This document shows positions 34,176-45,720 of a stretch of 64,000 nt of DNA, piece after piece. The notes beneath the pieces were generated by a model. That model saw only the letters and a program-made list of their open reading frames with translations, was not told where the DNA came from and did not search any database. Numbering within the stretch: the stretch's first letter is position 1; each line of letters opens with the position of its first letter. The position numbers were made by a program, and so were the translations under genes. The DNA is from Dipteris shenzhenensis. Its lineage: Eukaryota > Polypodiophyta > Polypodiopsida > Gleicheniales. Where the stretch lies: the NCBI GenBank assembly GCA_047967505.1, contig CM106540.1; one strand, given 5' to 3'.

Positions 34176-34527
34176 TGTTGAGATATCGAGCTCCACTCGC
34201 GATATGCCAGGGTGACCGTTGTGCATTTATGTCACTGACTTGTTAGCTGCAGATGCGGTTGGTACACCGCCCACGAATAATAGCTGGATGATAGCTATCC
34301 TTATCTACTCTAGTTCATGGCTCAGTTAGTATGCCACCTTAGTTAGTTGAGTTTGGTTTGAGACCCACATATAGGGTTCTTCTATTTCTTTATACTTGAG
34401 TTCTTTTGGCTTTCACAACTAAGAAGAGAAAAACTATTTTCAGCCTCCGCCTTTGTGTGTATTCCCCCATTGTGTATGTGAGAAAGTCGTAAGTGAGACT
34501 CCTTCCCTCTCTCCCACTATCTTCACA
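34176..34527 (+). repeat. Left LTR of the copia element
   Basis: 352 bp, TGTTGAGATATCGAG ... CTTCACA. It ends directly before the primer binding site. The 5' flank is GGGGG, matching 38,357-38,361. Confidence 0.95.
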
Positions 34528-34540
34528 TGGTATCAGAGCC
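34528..34540 (+). other. Primer binding site (initiator tRNA-Met)
   Basis: TGGTATCAGAGCC directly abuts the left LTR. It is the usual plant retrotransposon primer site, complementary to the 3' end of initiator tRNA-Met. Confidence 0.9.
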
Positions 34541-34789
34541 TTGTTCGTGGTAAGGAGCTCAAGAAAGCAAACCAAGTTCGTGGTGTACTAGTAAGAGGAC
34601 CAGTGTTGCTTTCCCATTTCGAGTTTGGGAGCAAATCTCTACAGGTAGCACAGCCAGAAGTGCAAGAGTGCACTGTCTCAGATTGAGACGCCCTTCGCGA
34701 TGTGGCGAGAGTGCAGTATATGCTACGGGGGAAGTTCTTTGCGGCCATTTCGGGGCCATTTCGGGGCCCGTTTTGAAGGCGGAAGTTCT

Positions 34790-35534
34790 TTGCGGGCACT
34801 CAAAAAAAGGACGTGGTAACTCTAGAGGCAGGGGGAGCCAAAGAGGCCATGGTGGATGGCAGAGAGGCCAAAATGCAAACAACAATGTTGAATGCTACTA
34901 CTGTGGAAAAATGGGACATATGGCTAAAGACTGCTACAAAAAGTAGAATGACATTATGAATGGAAAATTGCAGCAAGGCAATTATGCATCTTCTAATAGA
35001 CAGGGTGATGACAGAAATGAGCATCTATTTGTGCAGCACATGACCAATTCTGTGACAAGTGTAGAAGAACGAAATGATGTGTGGTATGTTGACTCAGGTG
35101 CGTCAAACCACATGACAGGTCATGCAGAATGGATGCAGGATGCAAGGAAAATGGAAAAACCAGGATTTGTGGAGACTAGTGATGATACTGCACATCCTAT
35201 TGTGCAGATTGGTAAAATTCCTTTGTCTATGCAGGATGGGAAAAAGAAATACCTGTCTAATGTATTTCATGTCCCGAACATCACCAAGAACCTAGTTTCT
35301 ATTGGTCAAATGGTTGAGCAGGGTTTGGAGGTTAGATTTAATCCTCATGGATGCTTTGTTGAGGATATGAAAAATAACGGTCGCTTGATAGCAAACGGGA
35401 AGAAGAAGGGCAAGATGTTTACATTGGATGCGGACATGCCTGAATTGAGTGCAGCAATGTTTGCACATGGGACCAGTGCAGTTGCAAATATTAATATCTG
35501 GCATAAATGCATTGGTCATGTTAATATACAGTGA
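34790..35534 (+). pseudogene. copia gag zinc knuckle, protease and start of integrase
   Basis: The frame reads a Gly/Arg-rich stretch and the zinc knuckle CYYCGKMGHMAKDC. A TAG at 34,944 follows, then the protease with WYVDSGASNHMTG (catalytic DSGA intact). The pre-integrase region follows with VFHVPNITKNLVSIGQM and WHKCIGHVNIQ before a TGA at 35,532. The part of gag upstream of the zinc knuckle is largely absent: only about 250 bases separate the primer site from the knuckle. That indicates a large deletion. Confidence 0.85.
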
Positions 35535-35932
35535 CTTAAATCAATGCAAGCCCAAAACATTATTGCAGGATTGCCTAAATTCAAGGTTGCTGAAATGCAT
35601 AAGGTTTGTGAAGCCTGTAAATTTGGAAAATAGGCAAGGAAACCATTTCCTAAGCATGTTCAAGAGAGTAAAAAGCCATTGGAATTAATCCACTCTGATG
35701 TGTAGACTACTAAAGCTGCATCTATTGGAGGCTGTCACTATTTTGTCACTTTTATTGATGACTTCAGCAGAAAAGTTTGGGTGTATTTTATGAAAAAAAG
35801 TGAAGTGTTTGGGCACTTCAAAGCTTTTAAAGCTATGGTTGAAAAAGAAACAGGCTTGCAAATAAAATGCCTAAGGTCAGATGGAGGGGGAGAGTGTGTA
35901 GTCTCTAACCTAACGATGTATCTCATTGCCTA
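35535..35932 (+). pseudogene. copia integrase fragment, C-terminal part deleted
   Basis: Continuing the same frame: VCEACKFGK, TAG at 35,631, ELIHSDV, TAG at 35,703, FVTFIDDFSRKVWVYFMKKS and IKCLRSDGGGE. The first two catalytic Asp motifs are visible. The third motif (Q-N-G-x-A-E-R) and the C-terminal region are missing. The frame falls into unrelated sequence after about 35,932, which points to an internal deletion. Confidence 0.85.
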
Positions 35933-36044
35933 GAATTCAAGGTTTTGTCTTGGAGAGACGATTGCACTAGTTCTTGGAGTTATAGCACCAGTAAATGTGA
36001 TGATTGATGTAGATGCACAAAATGGTAATGCTACATAGAATTCA

Positions 36045-38005
36045 ATGCAGCAGTCACAAAATATCAGTGGACCTGTAGTGTCCTCTAGCAGTAGTTCACA
36101 TACTTCGCCATGGACATGCAGATTGAGATCAGGAGAATCTCCTCAAAGAAATGCAGATAGTGGTACGCAGGTATCACGAAAAGGAAAAGAGAAGGTAGAT
36201 CAGCCCATGTTTGATGTGAATGCAAGTCACTCTTATGTGGATGGTGAATCCAGTGGCTCAGAACAGAGCATTGATGATGAGTTGGGTATTCCTTCTATTG
36301 CTACACCTGGAGTAAGGAAGACCAGGGATGTTTTGAGAGCACCTGGAAGTGAGCCTATTTTGCACAGGTCTACCAGAGCTAGGTCTCCTATGGATAGGCT
36401 GAAATATGATGGATTTACAGCCATTCACTATGCCTATATGGTCAAAGTGATACAGGAACTAGAACCCACTTCTTTTGAGCAAGCCATGGGAAATGAAAAA
36501 TGGGAGAAAGCCATGGATGAAGAAATGGATGCCTTGGAAGCCAATGCTACATGGGAATTGGTGCCTTTGCCTAAAAACAAGAATGCAATTGGCTGTAAGT
36601 GGGTTTATAAGATCAAGCACAATGCAGATGGTTCTGTGAATAGATACAAGGCAAGATTAGTTGTCAAGGGGTATGCACAGACATATGGCATTGATTATGA
36701 AGAAACATTCAGTCCGGTTGCAAGGATGGCAACTGTAAGAGCAGTCATTGCTATGGCTACATCAAAGGGATGGTCTTTACATTAGATGGATGTAAAGAAT
36801 GCCTTCTTGCATGGTGATTTGCAAGAAGAGGTCTTTATGGAGCAGCCAGTAGGTTATGTTCATGCTTTTCATCCTGAGTTTGTTTGCAGGTTGAAGAAAG
36901 CCTTGTATCGCTTGAAGCAAGCACCTAGAGCATGGTCTGATAAGATAGGACAGTATCTTGTCACTATTGGCTTTCAAATTTCCAAGGCAGATTTCTAACT
37001 CTATGTGAGAAAAACAGAGAAAGGGATTATGCTACTTGTCATTTATGTTGATGATTTGATCATCACAGGTGATAGTGATGAAGATATCCTTCATGTGAAA
37101 ATGCTATTGAAGTAGAAGTTTGAGATGAAGGATTTGGGAGAGCTGCGTTATTTCTTGGGCATTAAGGTGATTAGATCACCAAGTGGGATACAGCTCTTGC
37201 AGAGGCAGTATGGATTGGACATGCTGTCCAAATATGGGATGACAGGCTGTAAGCCTATTTCAGTTCCTTTGGAGCAGAATGTGAAGCTGAGCACAGATGC
37301 AGGTGAGCTTCTGGAAGACCCTACTATGTACAGACGCATAGTAGGAAGTTTGATTTATATGACTATTACTAGGCCAGATTTAAGCTATGCTGTTGGATTG
37401 GTAAGTCAGTTTATGCAGGCTCCAAGGAAACCGCATTTGGATGCGACTAGACGCATGCTCAGGTATGTGAAGTCCACATTGCAGTATGGACTATTCTATG
37501 AGGCTAGGGTTCAGATACAGTTGCATGGATACACTGATGTTGATTGGGCTGGTAGTACTTCTGATACACGATCTACCAGTGGATATGTGTTCTCTTTTGG
37601 GAGTGCTGCAGTCACTTGGAGCAGCAAGAAACAGCCTACAGTTGCCTTGTCGAGCACAGAGGCTGAGTACAAGGGTGCAGCAATGGCTGCATGTGAGGTA
37701 GCTTGGTTGCATAAGCTACTTTATGATATGCATCAGTCTATAGATGGGCCAGTTGTCATTTATTGTGACAACATGAGCAGTATACACTTAGCAAATAACC
37801 CAGTCTATCATGCTAGAACAAAGCACATTGAGGTGCATTATCACTATGTGCGGGAGAAGGTTTTACTAGGTCTTATTGATCTAGTTTATGTCAGCACAGA
37901 GGATCAGGTAGCTGACATATTCACAAAGGCATTGGGCACAGAGAAGCTGCGCAAGTTCAGAGACCTGCTTGGTGTGCAAGGATTGGGATTGAGCTTGAGG
38001 GGGAG
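36045..38005 (+). pseudogene. copia reverse transcriptase and RNase H
   Basis: After a variable Ser-rich linker the RT begins ([20 protein letters not shown]). It continues with [13 protein letters not shown]-type sequence, [28 protein letters not shown] and the catalytic VIYVDDLIITG box at about 37,040. RNase H follows with DWAGSTSDTRSTSGYVF, SSTEAEYKGAAMAACEVAWL, DNMSSIHLANNP and ADIFTKALG. The frame is interrupted by TAG at 36,783, TAA at 36,996 and TAG at 37,113 but has no frameshift. The last 306 residues (37,125-38,045) are uninterrupted and run through the purine tract into the right LTR. Confidence 0.9.
37993..38005 (+). other. Polypurine tract
   Basis: GAGCTTGAGGGGGAG lies immediately before TGTTGAG of the right LTR, the normal site for plus-strand priming. 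Confidence 0.8.
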
Positions 38006-38356
38006 TGTTGAGATATCGAGCTCCACTCGCGATATGCCAGGGTGACCGTTGTGCATTTATGTCATCGACTTGTTAGCTGCAGATGCGGTTGGTACACCGC
38101 CCACGAATAATAGCTGGATGACAGCTATCCTTATCTACTCTAGTTCGTGGCTCAGTTAGTATGCCACCTTAGTTAGTTGAGTTTGGTTTGAGACCCACAT
38201 ATAGGGTTCTTCTATTTCTTTGTACTTGAGTTCTTTTGGCTTTCACAACTAAGAAGAGGAAAACTGTTTTCAGCCTCCACCTTTGTGTGTATTCCCCCAT
38301 TGTGTATGTGAGAAAGCCGCAAGTGAGATCCTTCCCTCTCTCCCACTATCTTCACA
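38006..38356 (+). repeat. Right LTR of the copia element
   Basis: 351 bp, ends CTTCACA, followed by the GGGGG target duplication. It differs from the left LTR by ten transitions and one 1-bp indel. Confidence 0.95.
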
Positions 38357-38638
38357 GGGGGTAGCTTGAATGTTTGACCTTATATTAAAGGCCAATGGAA
38401 CAAGGTACTTACCATTAGAGTATGTAGGGGGTATCCAAGGGAGGAGAAAGAGATCATGTACCTTGGCTCATTAATGGTATTTTGGCACTCTATGTAGACT
38501 TATTATGACATATAAGGGAGGACAAGCCTAGATATTTCATGTCACCCATGGTTAAATAACAAAGAATCATAAGGAAATAAGGCATTAAACACCTACTCCC
38601 ATAACTGAATTTGTGTGCTAATCGGGTTAGGAATGTAA

Positions 38639-38761
38639 GTGTGTGTGTGTGTGTGTGTACGTGCATGCATGCATGCATGTGCATGTGCATGTGCATGTGC
38701 GTGTGCATGTGAGTGTGCATGTGTGTGTGCATGTGGCATGCATGCATGCGCGTGCACGTGC

Positions 38762-38823
<62 letters not shown>

Positions 38824-38840
38824 AGTGGAGTGGAGTGGTG
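38639..38840 (+). repeat. (TG)n / (CATG)n tract with GGAGT tail
   Basis: Nearly pure alternating purine-pyrimidine DNA: (TG)n, CATGCATGCATGCATG, repeated GTGCAT units, then a second (TG)n at about 38,765-38,821, ending in TGGAGTGGAGTGGAGTGG. The Cys/Val-rich frames here are artefacts. Confidence 0.92.
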
Positions 38841-41738
38841 GTAGATATTAAGAATACTTACTATAGATACTAAAACTAAGAAAGCTCTTAAAATATAAGC
38901 TCAAATGAATATTATAAACTCTTTAAACTAGAAATATATTCAAATTGGGGTGAGCACTTATAAATACGGACCCTCGATTAAAAAACAAATTTCAAATACG
39001 TCCCCCCAACATGAAGAAAGTCCTCAAATCATTAATTTGTGGAAAGGGAAGAGGGGAGAGATGGTAAAGGAAGGGGGTTCACAAAAATGAAATGAAAATT
39101 TAATAAAACCTTTGTGGGTTTTACTTCGTCTTCCAACTCTACATAGTACTCGGACCCTTCCTTCCCATAGATCCATCCTTCTCTTCATTTGAACTCCATT
39201 CTCTTAGCCCTTGTTTTTTCTTTTTGTTGACTTGTCATTACTACTGTTTTGGCAGAATTGGCTGTTGTATTAAAGGCATGCTTCCAAATCGTGACATTTC
39301 TAAGGATATCCTCTAGCATACTGTAGACGAACCACGTAGTTTCCAAGGTAGAGGAGTTGCTAACTTGGTAAGCAGGAGGATATAGTGCAAAAAACATGGA
39401 ATTATTATGCATGATGATGAAGACGATGCGGCTATCTTAGAATTTGTACTATGAGAAGGCTTTTTTGTCAGCGTTAAGTAGTGAATCAAGTGGGAAGTTA
39501 CAAGGATGCACTATAAGAATCCAACTCCCTTTGATGGAAAGTACATTAAATTTTTTTCCTAAGTTTGGTATGGAAAGCGTTAGAAAAGAAAGCGATGAAT
39601 TTCTATCGATATTTACGTGGACCATATTTTCATTGATAATGACATTTTGACTGTAATATCGATGTCACCTTTAATTAAACATGCCAAGGTTTGAATTTTG
39701 TTTATCCTTTGAGAGAAATTTTCATCACATAAGTCCATCCATGTGAGGGAGAGAGAGAGACTTCCATTGATTTTGTGAGAGTTTCATTGAGAGATTCATT
39801 CTACTCTCTATTCCATTCATTCTTTCGTGAGTGAGTGGTTCTTCATATTGTGAGAGATCTAAGAGAGTTAAGAGAGGTCCATCTCTATTGAGAAAGAGAG
39901 ATTTTGAGTGTTTTCATACATTGACAAAGAGAGAGATGTGAGAGTCTATTTCTAAGAGAAGAATTCTTTAGAGAGATTGAGATCAGTTATATTCTAGCCT
40001 TCAAGCTGAGCTGCAAGCAACTCGACCTAGCTAATATAGCACCTGCAGATCTTGATTCAAACTCGTATGCAACAAGGCAACCACAATGCTGGACACTTTC
40101 TACATTAGCACCTCAAAGCCCAACAAGACAACATCAACGATCTAAGCTCCTGGCGAACTCTCAACAATAGCCCAATGACTTAGCCACACACTACAAACCA
40201 CCTCGAATTCTGTAGTTAGCTGACTCCTAGCAAAGAATGAGCAACACCAGCAAGTTGAGCTCCATGCTTGTCGATCAACAAGTCGACTATCTAGTAGCAT
40301 AAGAGATGCCTGCCTTAAGCCTCTATAGCAAGCCCAATGACTGCATCCTATGCCAAACAGTAGCTCAATACACAAATTGCAACAAGGCAATGTAACTCCC
40401 ATGGCCTCTACAACCATAGCTAGCCCATAGCCATGAAGAAACGACTCAACTCATATGCCTTCTCTGCCCATCTATGTAGCATGAACTCGCGTGGCCTCTA
40501 CAACCATAGCCAGCCGTCTCCTCCCACTGGCTTACATGACAGTGAGACCACCCACACTCGACAGCTCCTCTACACAATGATCCATAGAGCAACAACTTCA
40601 CTGAACGACGCAATGTCACAATAGCACTGGCCACACAACCTTTAGTGACTATGGGTGCCAACCACACAATATTCAGTAGCAACAAATAATTTCTTTTCTT
40701 TGGTTCTTTTTATGTGCTCGGTCAGATGCATCAATGTAGAGGTTGATGTGCATGTAGGAAGTGGATTTGATGGCGAGGCTGAAAAGTGAGTGATACTTGC
40801 ACTGAAATGTGCATGTGATGTGACGAGTGTAGATCACAAAAAATTGAGCAATTTTCCTTTATGGAGCACCCTCAAATTCTTCCTAGATCAAGAGATACGA
40901 CTTGATCTAGGTGGAGGGGCAAAAAGGGTGCAAAGTGCTCAATGATGATTTGGCACTCAGGGTCACATGCAGGGGTGTGTCTACCAAGGGATGTGCCAGT
41001 GGAGCAGAAGCGAGCGTGTTCATGAGCTTGTAGAGTCAAATCTTGGAGCGCTGCTTGTGGTATAGGCTTCTTGTGCAGATCTTTAGAGGCACCTTGTCGT
41101 TGTAGGTTGGACGTCCATCAATGAAGGATCAATTCTGACGATCATATTGGCTATAGAGTTTCAGGGGGCATGTAGGCGGGCTTCTCAGTTTTTGACCAAC
41201 TGGCTTGCCTCCCGTGAGCTTTGAGGTCGAAGCAACTGCTGTTGTTCTTTTATCGATCGATGGTTGTATAGATCTAGATCATAGTAGACTAGATCGCCAT
41301 AGAGGAGATGCTTTGAATTTCTCCAAGTTGCTAAGACATGCCCAAAATTCATGACTCGTTCCTACTCAGAGTCAGTTCCTATGCTCACATATGGTTTCAC
41401 ATCATCACAATACCTAAAACCTGATGTTCATCAGTTCAATGAACAGACTTTGGAGTGTTCAAAGGCATTGCCGATCGATCAGTGGGCAAATAGCACATGA
41501 TTTGATTTCACACACACATGCCATCATCTTAAAACCTATTTGGCTATTTCACAACATTGTGCACTTTATTTCAGCCTTGTAAAGGCTCTTGGCTATTCCC
41601 GGCATCATTTGCCACAAGTCTTGTAATTCAGATAGGACTATATATTATAGTTTTACCTTAGTTCAAATTTCACTTGCCACAGTCAGTGTTTTGCAGTTGA
41701 TTCAGACAGTGATTTTCACAACACTTTGAGTACATTTC
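38841..41738. other. Intergenic DNA with GA-rich leader-like patch, no gene supported
   Basis: 39,750-39,975 is rich in GAGAGA/TTGAGAGA and resembles the leader at 43,080-43,450 of the gypsy region. 40,390-40,520 holds a short duplicate (TGGCCTCTACAACCATAGC at about 40,402 and 40,493). The plus-strand frame at 39,444-39,648 has no recognised motif. This may be a badly decayed LTR-element leader and gag; no domain is identifiable. Confidence 0.4.
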
Positions 41739-42785
41739 TTGCACCATACATCTAGCAACCTCAATCTAGAGGCATCTGCTAAGCTAGACAACTCTAATTA
41801 CTACATATGGAAATACCGAATGAAGACCATTCTTATACTTCAGGAAAAATGGGAGTATGTCAATGGATCTACACGTAGACCATTGGATGATCCAGCCAAT
41901 AGTACCTCTACTCCACCTGTTGTCATAGCACCAATAGTGGTACCTACAGCAGGATCTCTAGCTACACTCCACACTTGTAGTAGAACAATAAGTACGCATA
42001 TCATCTGATCAAGCAGTCATATGACAAATCATCATGAATGGTTCACAAAGATGAAACCATTAGAAGGTCAAAATAATGTCATCTACACAACAGTAGATAA
42101 TACACCAAATCCATTTCAAGGGATAGGCATTATCCCTACGAACAATTTCATTGGTATGAAAGTATTGGTGAAAGATGTACTCCATGTTTTGAATCTCAGC
42201 AAGAACCTCTTGTCAGTAGGTCAATTGACGGAACACAACTATCAAGTCATCTTTGACAAAGATGAATGCACTCTCAGAGACAAATCCATAAGATTTTAGC
42301 TAGTAGGAAAAGGAGTCAAGGAAGGATGCTTGTACAAAATGCTAGCTATAGTACCGAATTTGCATGCCATGTCAGCTCAACCGCAATAGATGCCACTATC
42401 TGAGCAAAATGGCACAAGAGATATGGTCATGTCAATTTCAAGAGCTTGTTAGATCTCAAGAATTAGAATATGGCAATTGGGATTCCTAAGCTATAGTTTC
42501 TTGGAAAAGTTTGTGAAACATGCTGCTTCAGCAAACAAAAGCGAACCAACTTTGGCAGAAGCACCTCTTGAGCATGAGGTATCCTTGATTTGATACATAC
42601 AGATGTATGGGGATATGCCCAGACCTAATGCCCAGACCCCCAACATCAATGGTTCACTTTACTACTTGAATTTCATCGACAACTACAACAGATATTGTTG
42701 GGTCTATTTTTTGAAAGAAAAATCTGAAGTGTTTTGTAGATTTCAAGAATTCAAAGCCATGGTATAAAACCAGAAAGGAAGAAAG
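41739..42785 (+). pseudogene. copia gag/protease/integrase remnant
   Basis: The frame from 41,739 carries the copia gag N-terminus (KLDNSNYYIWKYRMKTIL). After a gap it reads the protease-to-integrase region (KDVLHVLNLSKNLLSVGQL), followed by pre-integrase pieces with stops. It ends in the integrase core ([20 protein letters not shown] and FQEFKAMV) at about 42,770. The catalytic protease motif and much of gag are missing. The remnant stops abruptly at an LTR start (42,786), so everything from mid-integrase on is deleted or displaced. Confidence 0.75.
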
Positions 42786-43042
42786 TGTTGAGAGTTCACG
42801 CTCAACATCATGTGATCATGTGTGCATAGCACCATCACGTGATCATATGTGCATAGCACTAACCTTATAGAGTGCTATAAAGGAAAGGGTTAGATCCCCT
42901 AACCCTAACCCTAAAAGGGTTTGTATATATTCTATTTTTTCAACTAATTCTAGTGTACAGTTAGTCATTTGTGGTGTGCTCTCTAGCTGTGCCCTCTCTC
43001 CTCATCTCCACTCTTCTCCTCTCCCCTCTTCATATTTTGTCA
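42786..43042 (+). repeat. LTR followed by primer binding site
   Basis: 257 bp from TGTTGAGAGTTCACG to ATATTTTGTCA, followed at once by TGGTATTAGAGC (43,043-43,054), a one-base variant of the usual initiator-tRNA primer site. It contains CCCTAACCCTAACCCTAAAA (telomere-like) near 42,899 and AGTGCTATAAAGG as a possible TATA region. A partly similar segment is at 47,649-47,810, probably the partner LTR. Confidence 0.7.
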
Positions 43043-43054
43043 TGGTATTAGAGC
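43043..43054 (+). other. Primer binding site, initiator-tRNA type
   Basis: TGGTATTAGAGC directly after the LTR end; one base differs from the standard TGGTATCAGAGC. Confidence 0.7.
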
Positions 43055-43640
43055 TCCCTTGTCTTCCGCTGAGACATTGAGTTTCTTGAGAGTGTGAGAG
43101 AGATTGTGAGATTGAGAGTTCTCTTGAGTGATTGTGAGATTTTTTTCCCTTCACTTCCGTTGAGAGAATTTCCGTCCATTGAAAGAAATTTCCGTCATTG
43201 TTCTTAAGAGAATTCCTTGATTGAAAGCAAGAGAGATTGTGAGTGATCTCTGCAAGAGAATCGTGTGAAAGAGTTCTTCGAGTGTATCCTTATGAGAGAT
43301 AGATAAGGAGAAAATAGAGAAAATAGACATCCTATTGTTTGAGAGAAAGAGCCGAAGCTCTACTGGTTTTGAGAGAAAAGCGAGAGATTCCGTTCATTGC
43401 TTCTTGTGAGAGAAGAGGTTTCATTGAGAGTTTTTTGAAAGAGTTTCATTGCAAGAGTGAAGAGCTTTCATCTCAAATATATCTGCTAGTATTGAGAGCG
43501 AGATTGAGTTCGTATTCTACTCTATTCTACCTGAGTGCTCCGCAAGCACAAAGCTAGGCTTAAGACCTCAACCGCCTGCGTCTCTATAGCCTACTCTATC
43601 TACAGCTAGCCGAGGCAACACTCCTTCCAGTCCTATGGCG
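43055..43640 (+). other. LTR-element leader, GA-rich, non-coding
   Basis: Dense GAGAGA, GAGATTG and TTGAGAGA repeats lie between the primer site and the first gag-like frame. The frame at 43,339-43,557 has no recognised motif. Confidence 0.45.
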
Positions 43641-43957
43641 ACTCTAAAGATATCCTACGATGCCTCTACAACAAGCCTACACTCCAGCAAGCGACTCAGG
43701 TGCACCAAAGCCTCTCCAAGCCTCTCAACCGAGTAGCGGCTCCTTCTATAGCCAGTCGACCTTCTTCAGTTTTCTCCAACCGAAGCTCCAGCCGCCATCA
43801 ACGAAAGCTTCACCAACGGCCAAAGCAATCGGAGGTCCCTGCTCCATCGACCTTGCAACTCCCTCAACGCGGCACCAGCAGCTCCTAGCTCCAAGCTCCA
43901 TGCAACCGACGCGTAGTAGTTGCCTCTAGTGGACGGTCGCATTTACAGCCACAGGCT

Positions 43958-44570
43958 GTGTTGCGGCTCCAGCTTCTAGCTCCTAGCTACAACAAGCTTA
44001 CGCTCCAACGAAGCGCCATCGACAAACACAAAATTATCCTCTTGAAAAAAGAGGATTATGAAAGGGCCAGGCAAGAAAATCTTTGCTTCAAATGTCTGGG
44101 CAAAGACCATGCTACTTGGAACTATCCAAAAAATAAACCAGCGGGAGCTAAAGCCCCAAATAGACCTCCACAAAAACAAGTGCATGCGGTGCAAGTGTTA
44201 CCGCTTAATGGTACTGAAAAGTACACTGAGGTAGAGGTCTATCATGAGGATAGCACCCACATGTGTTGTCTATCATCAGCAATGTGGCAACCCACCTTTG
44301 GTCCTTATGATTTAATGAGGATGCATGGAAAAATTAAGGGGCAAAGAGTAAGAGTGATGGTCGATGATACTGCAACACATAATTTCTTAAACTACTCGTT
44401 AGTTAAGAAATTAAAATTGCCTGAGAGTCCCAGTGCCCATAAATATGTGGTCTCTTTGGCGAAGGGCAGTGATAAAAAAGTTTGGGACACCATGATATAT
44501 GGTGTAGAGATGGATATTCAAGGCTATCAGGATGCCTTGGATTTCCAAATCATGCATCTCGACTGAATAG
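43958..44570 (+). pseudogene. Chromovirus gag zinc knuckle and protease
   Basis: The 202-residue frame contains LCFKCLGKDHATWNYPKN, a CCHC knuckle in which the last Cys position reads Tyr. The protease region follows as VMVDDTATHNFLNYSLVKKL, where the expected D-S/T-G is not present: it reads D-D-T-A. Both defects would inactivate the domains. The frame ends at LDFQIMHLD with TGA. The sequence beyond ([14 protein letters not shown]) is the usual start of the protease-RT connection but is cut short. Confidence 0.8.
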
Positions 44571-45720
44571 ATGTAGTGCTTGGCTGTATAGTCTTGGGCA
44601 TGGATCTACCCCTATTTGTAAACCTCCATATAGGCTTAGTCAAACGGAGGAACATGAGGTCAAAAGACAGTTAACGGAATATCTTAGAAAAGGCCAAATC
44701 CAAACAAGTAGTTCACCTTGGTCTGCACTAGTTTTACTGGTAAAGAAAAAGGATGGTACTATGCGTTTATGCATAGATTATCGAGCACTAAATAAAATCA
44801 CCATAAAAAATAAGTATCCTATGCCTCGCATTGATGAGCTCTTTGATCAATTGCAAGGGGCAAAATACTTTACTAAAATTGATTTAAGATCAGGATATCA
44901 TCAAGTACGAATTAAGGAAGAAGATGTCCCTAAGACATCATTTCGTACTAGGTATGGGCATTATCAATTTAAAGTAATGCCATTTGGATTAAAAAATGCT
45001 CCAGCAACTTTCATGACACTTATGAACAGTGTCTTAAGGCCATATCTAGGAAAATTTGCTGTAGTATTTCTAGACGATATCCTTATAGTAAAACCAGAAA
45101 AAAACATTTGGAACATTTGCAAAAAGTGTTCCAACTGCTTAGAGATAATTCACTCTTTGCAAAAGAATCCAAATGTGAATTCTTTGCAAAAGAAGTGAAA
45201 TACTTGGGACATATAATATCCCAAGAAGGGGTTCGTATGGACCCTGACAAAGTAAGGGCCATATTGGAATGGCCACATCCTACAAATCTAGAAGAATTAC
45301 AGATATTCTTAGGTTTGTCAGGATTCTATAGGAAATTCATCCAAGATTATGCTAAGATTGCTGTTCCGATGACGGACCAGCTTAAGGGAAAGGGAAGCAC
45401 CTTCATATGGGATGAACCTCAAAAGAGAAGTTTTGAAAAATTAAAGGTAACTATAGTGGCTAGGATCTTCTGGTTGAGTTCCATAGATCTCTTGTGAGAA
45501 ATGTGCATTACTTATACAAAAGGGTTGACCAGTAGCTTTTGAAAGCAAAAAGCTAGATCGTGCCCAACGGAATTACTCGGCATATGAGAAGGAACTATAT
45601 GCTATAGTCTATGCTTTAAAGAAGTGGAGGCACTATTTATATGGTGCAAAATTTGAGATCATCTTTGATCAAGAAAGCATTAAATGGATTTGTAATCAGC
45701 CAGAGCTTGGGCTGAGTTAA
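44570..45720 (+). pseudogene. Chromovirus reverse transcriptase and RNase H
   Basis: The RT reads [52 protein letters not shown] and the catalytic [10 protein letters not shown]. The frame then shifts near 45,105 and continues with HIISQEGVRMDPDKVRAIL and LGLSGFYRKFIQDYAKIA. After another break at about 45,480, RNase H continues as AFESKKLDRAQRNYSAYEKE in a different frame to 45,718. Catalytic RT Asp residues are intact. Confidence 0.88.

Larger units (their letters stand above)
34176..38356 (+). mobile_element. Ty1/copia retrotransposon with both LTRs
   Basis: LTRs of 352 and 351 bp (34,176-34,527 and 38,006-38,356) begin TGTTGAG and end TTCACA. A primer site TGGTATCAGAGCC follows the left LTR, and a purine tract GAGGGGGAG precedes the right. 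GGGGG flanks both sides as a 5-bp target duplication. The internal region carries zinc knuckle, protease, part of integrase, reverse transcriptase and RNase H. Most of gag and the integrase C-terminus are missing, and several stops interrupt pol, so it is not autonomous. The LTRs differ by ten substitutions and one indel, about 3%. Confidence 0.95.

Noticed and set aside
38639-38873. Cys/Val-rich frames
   Set aside because: Direct translation of the (TG)n/(CATG)n tract.
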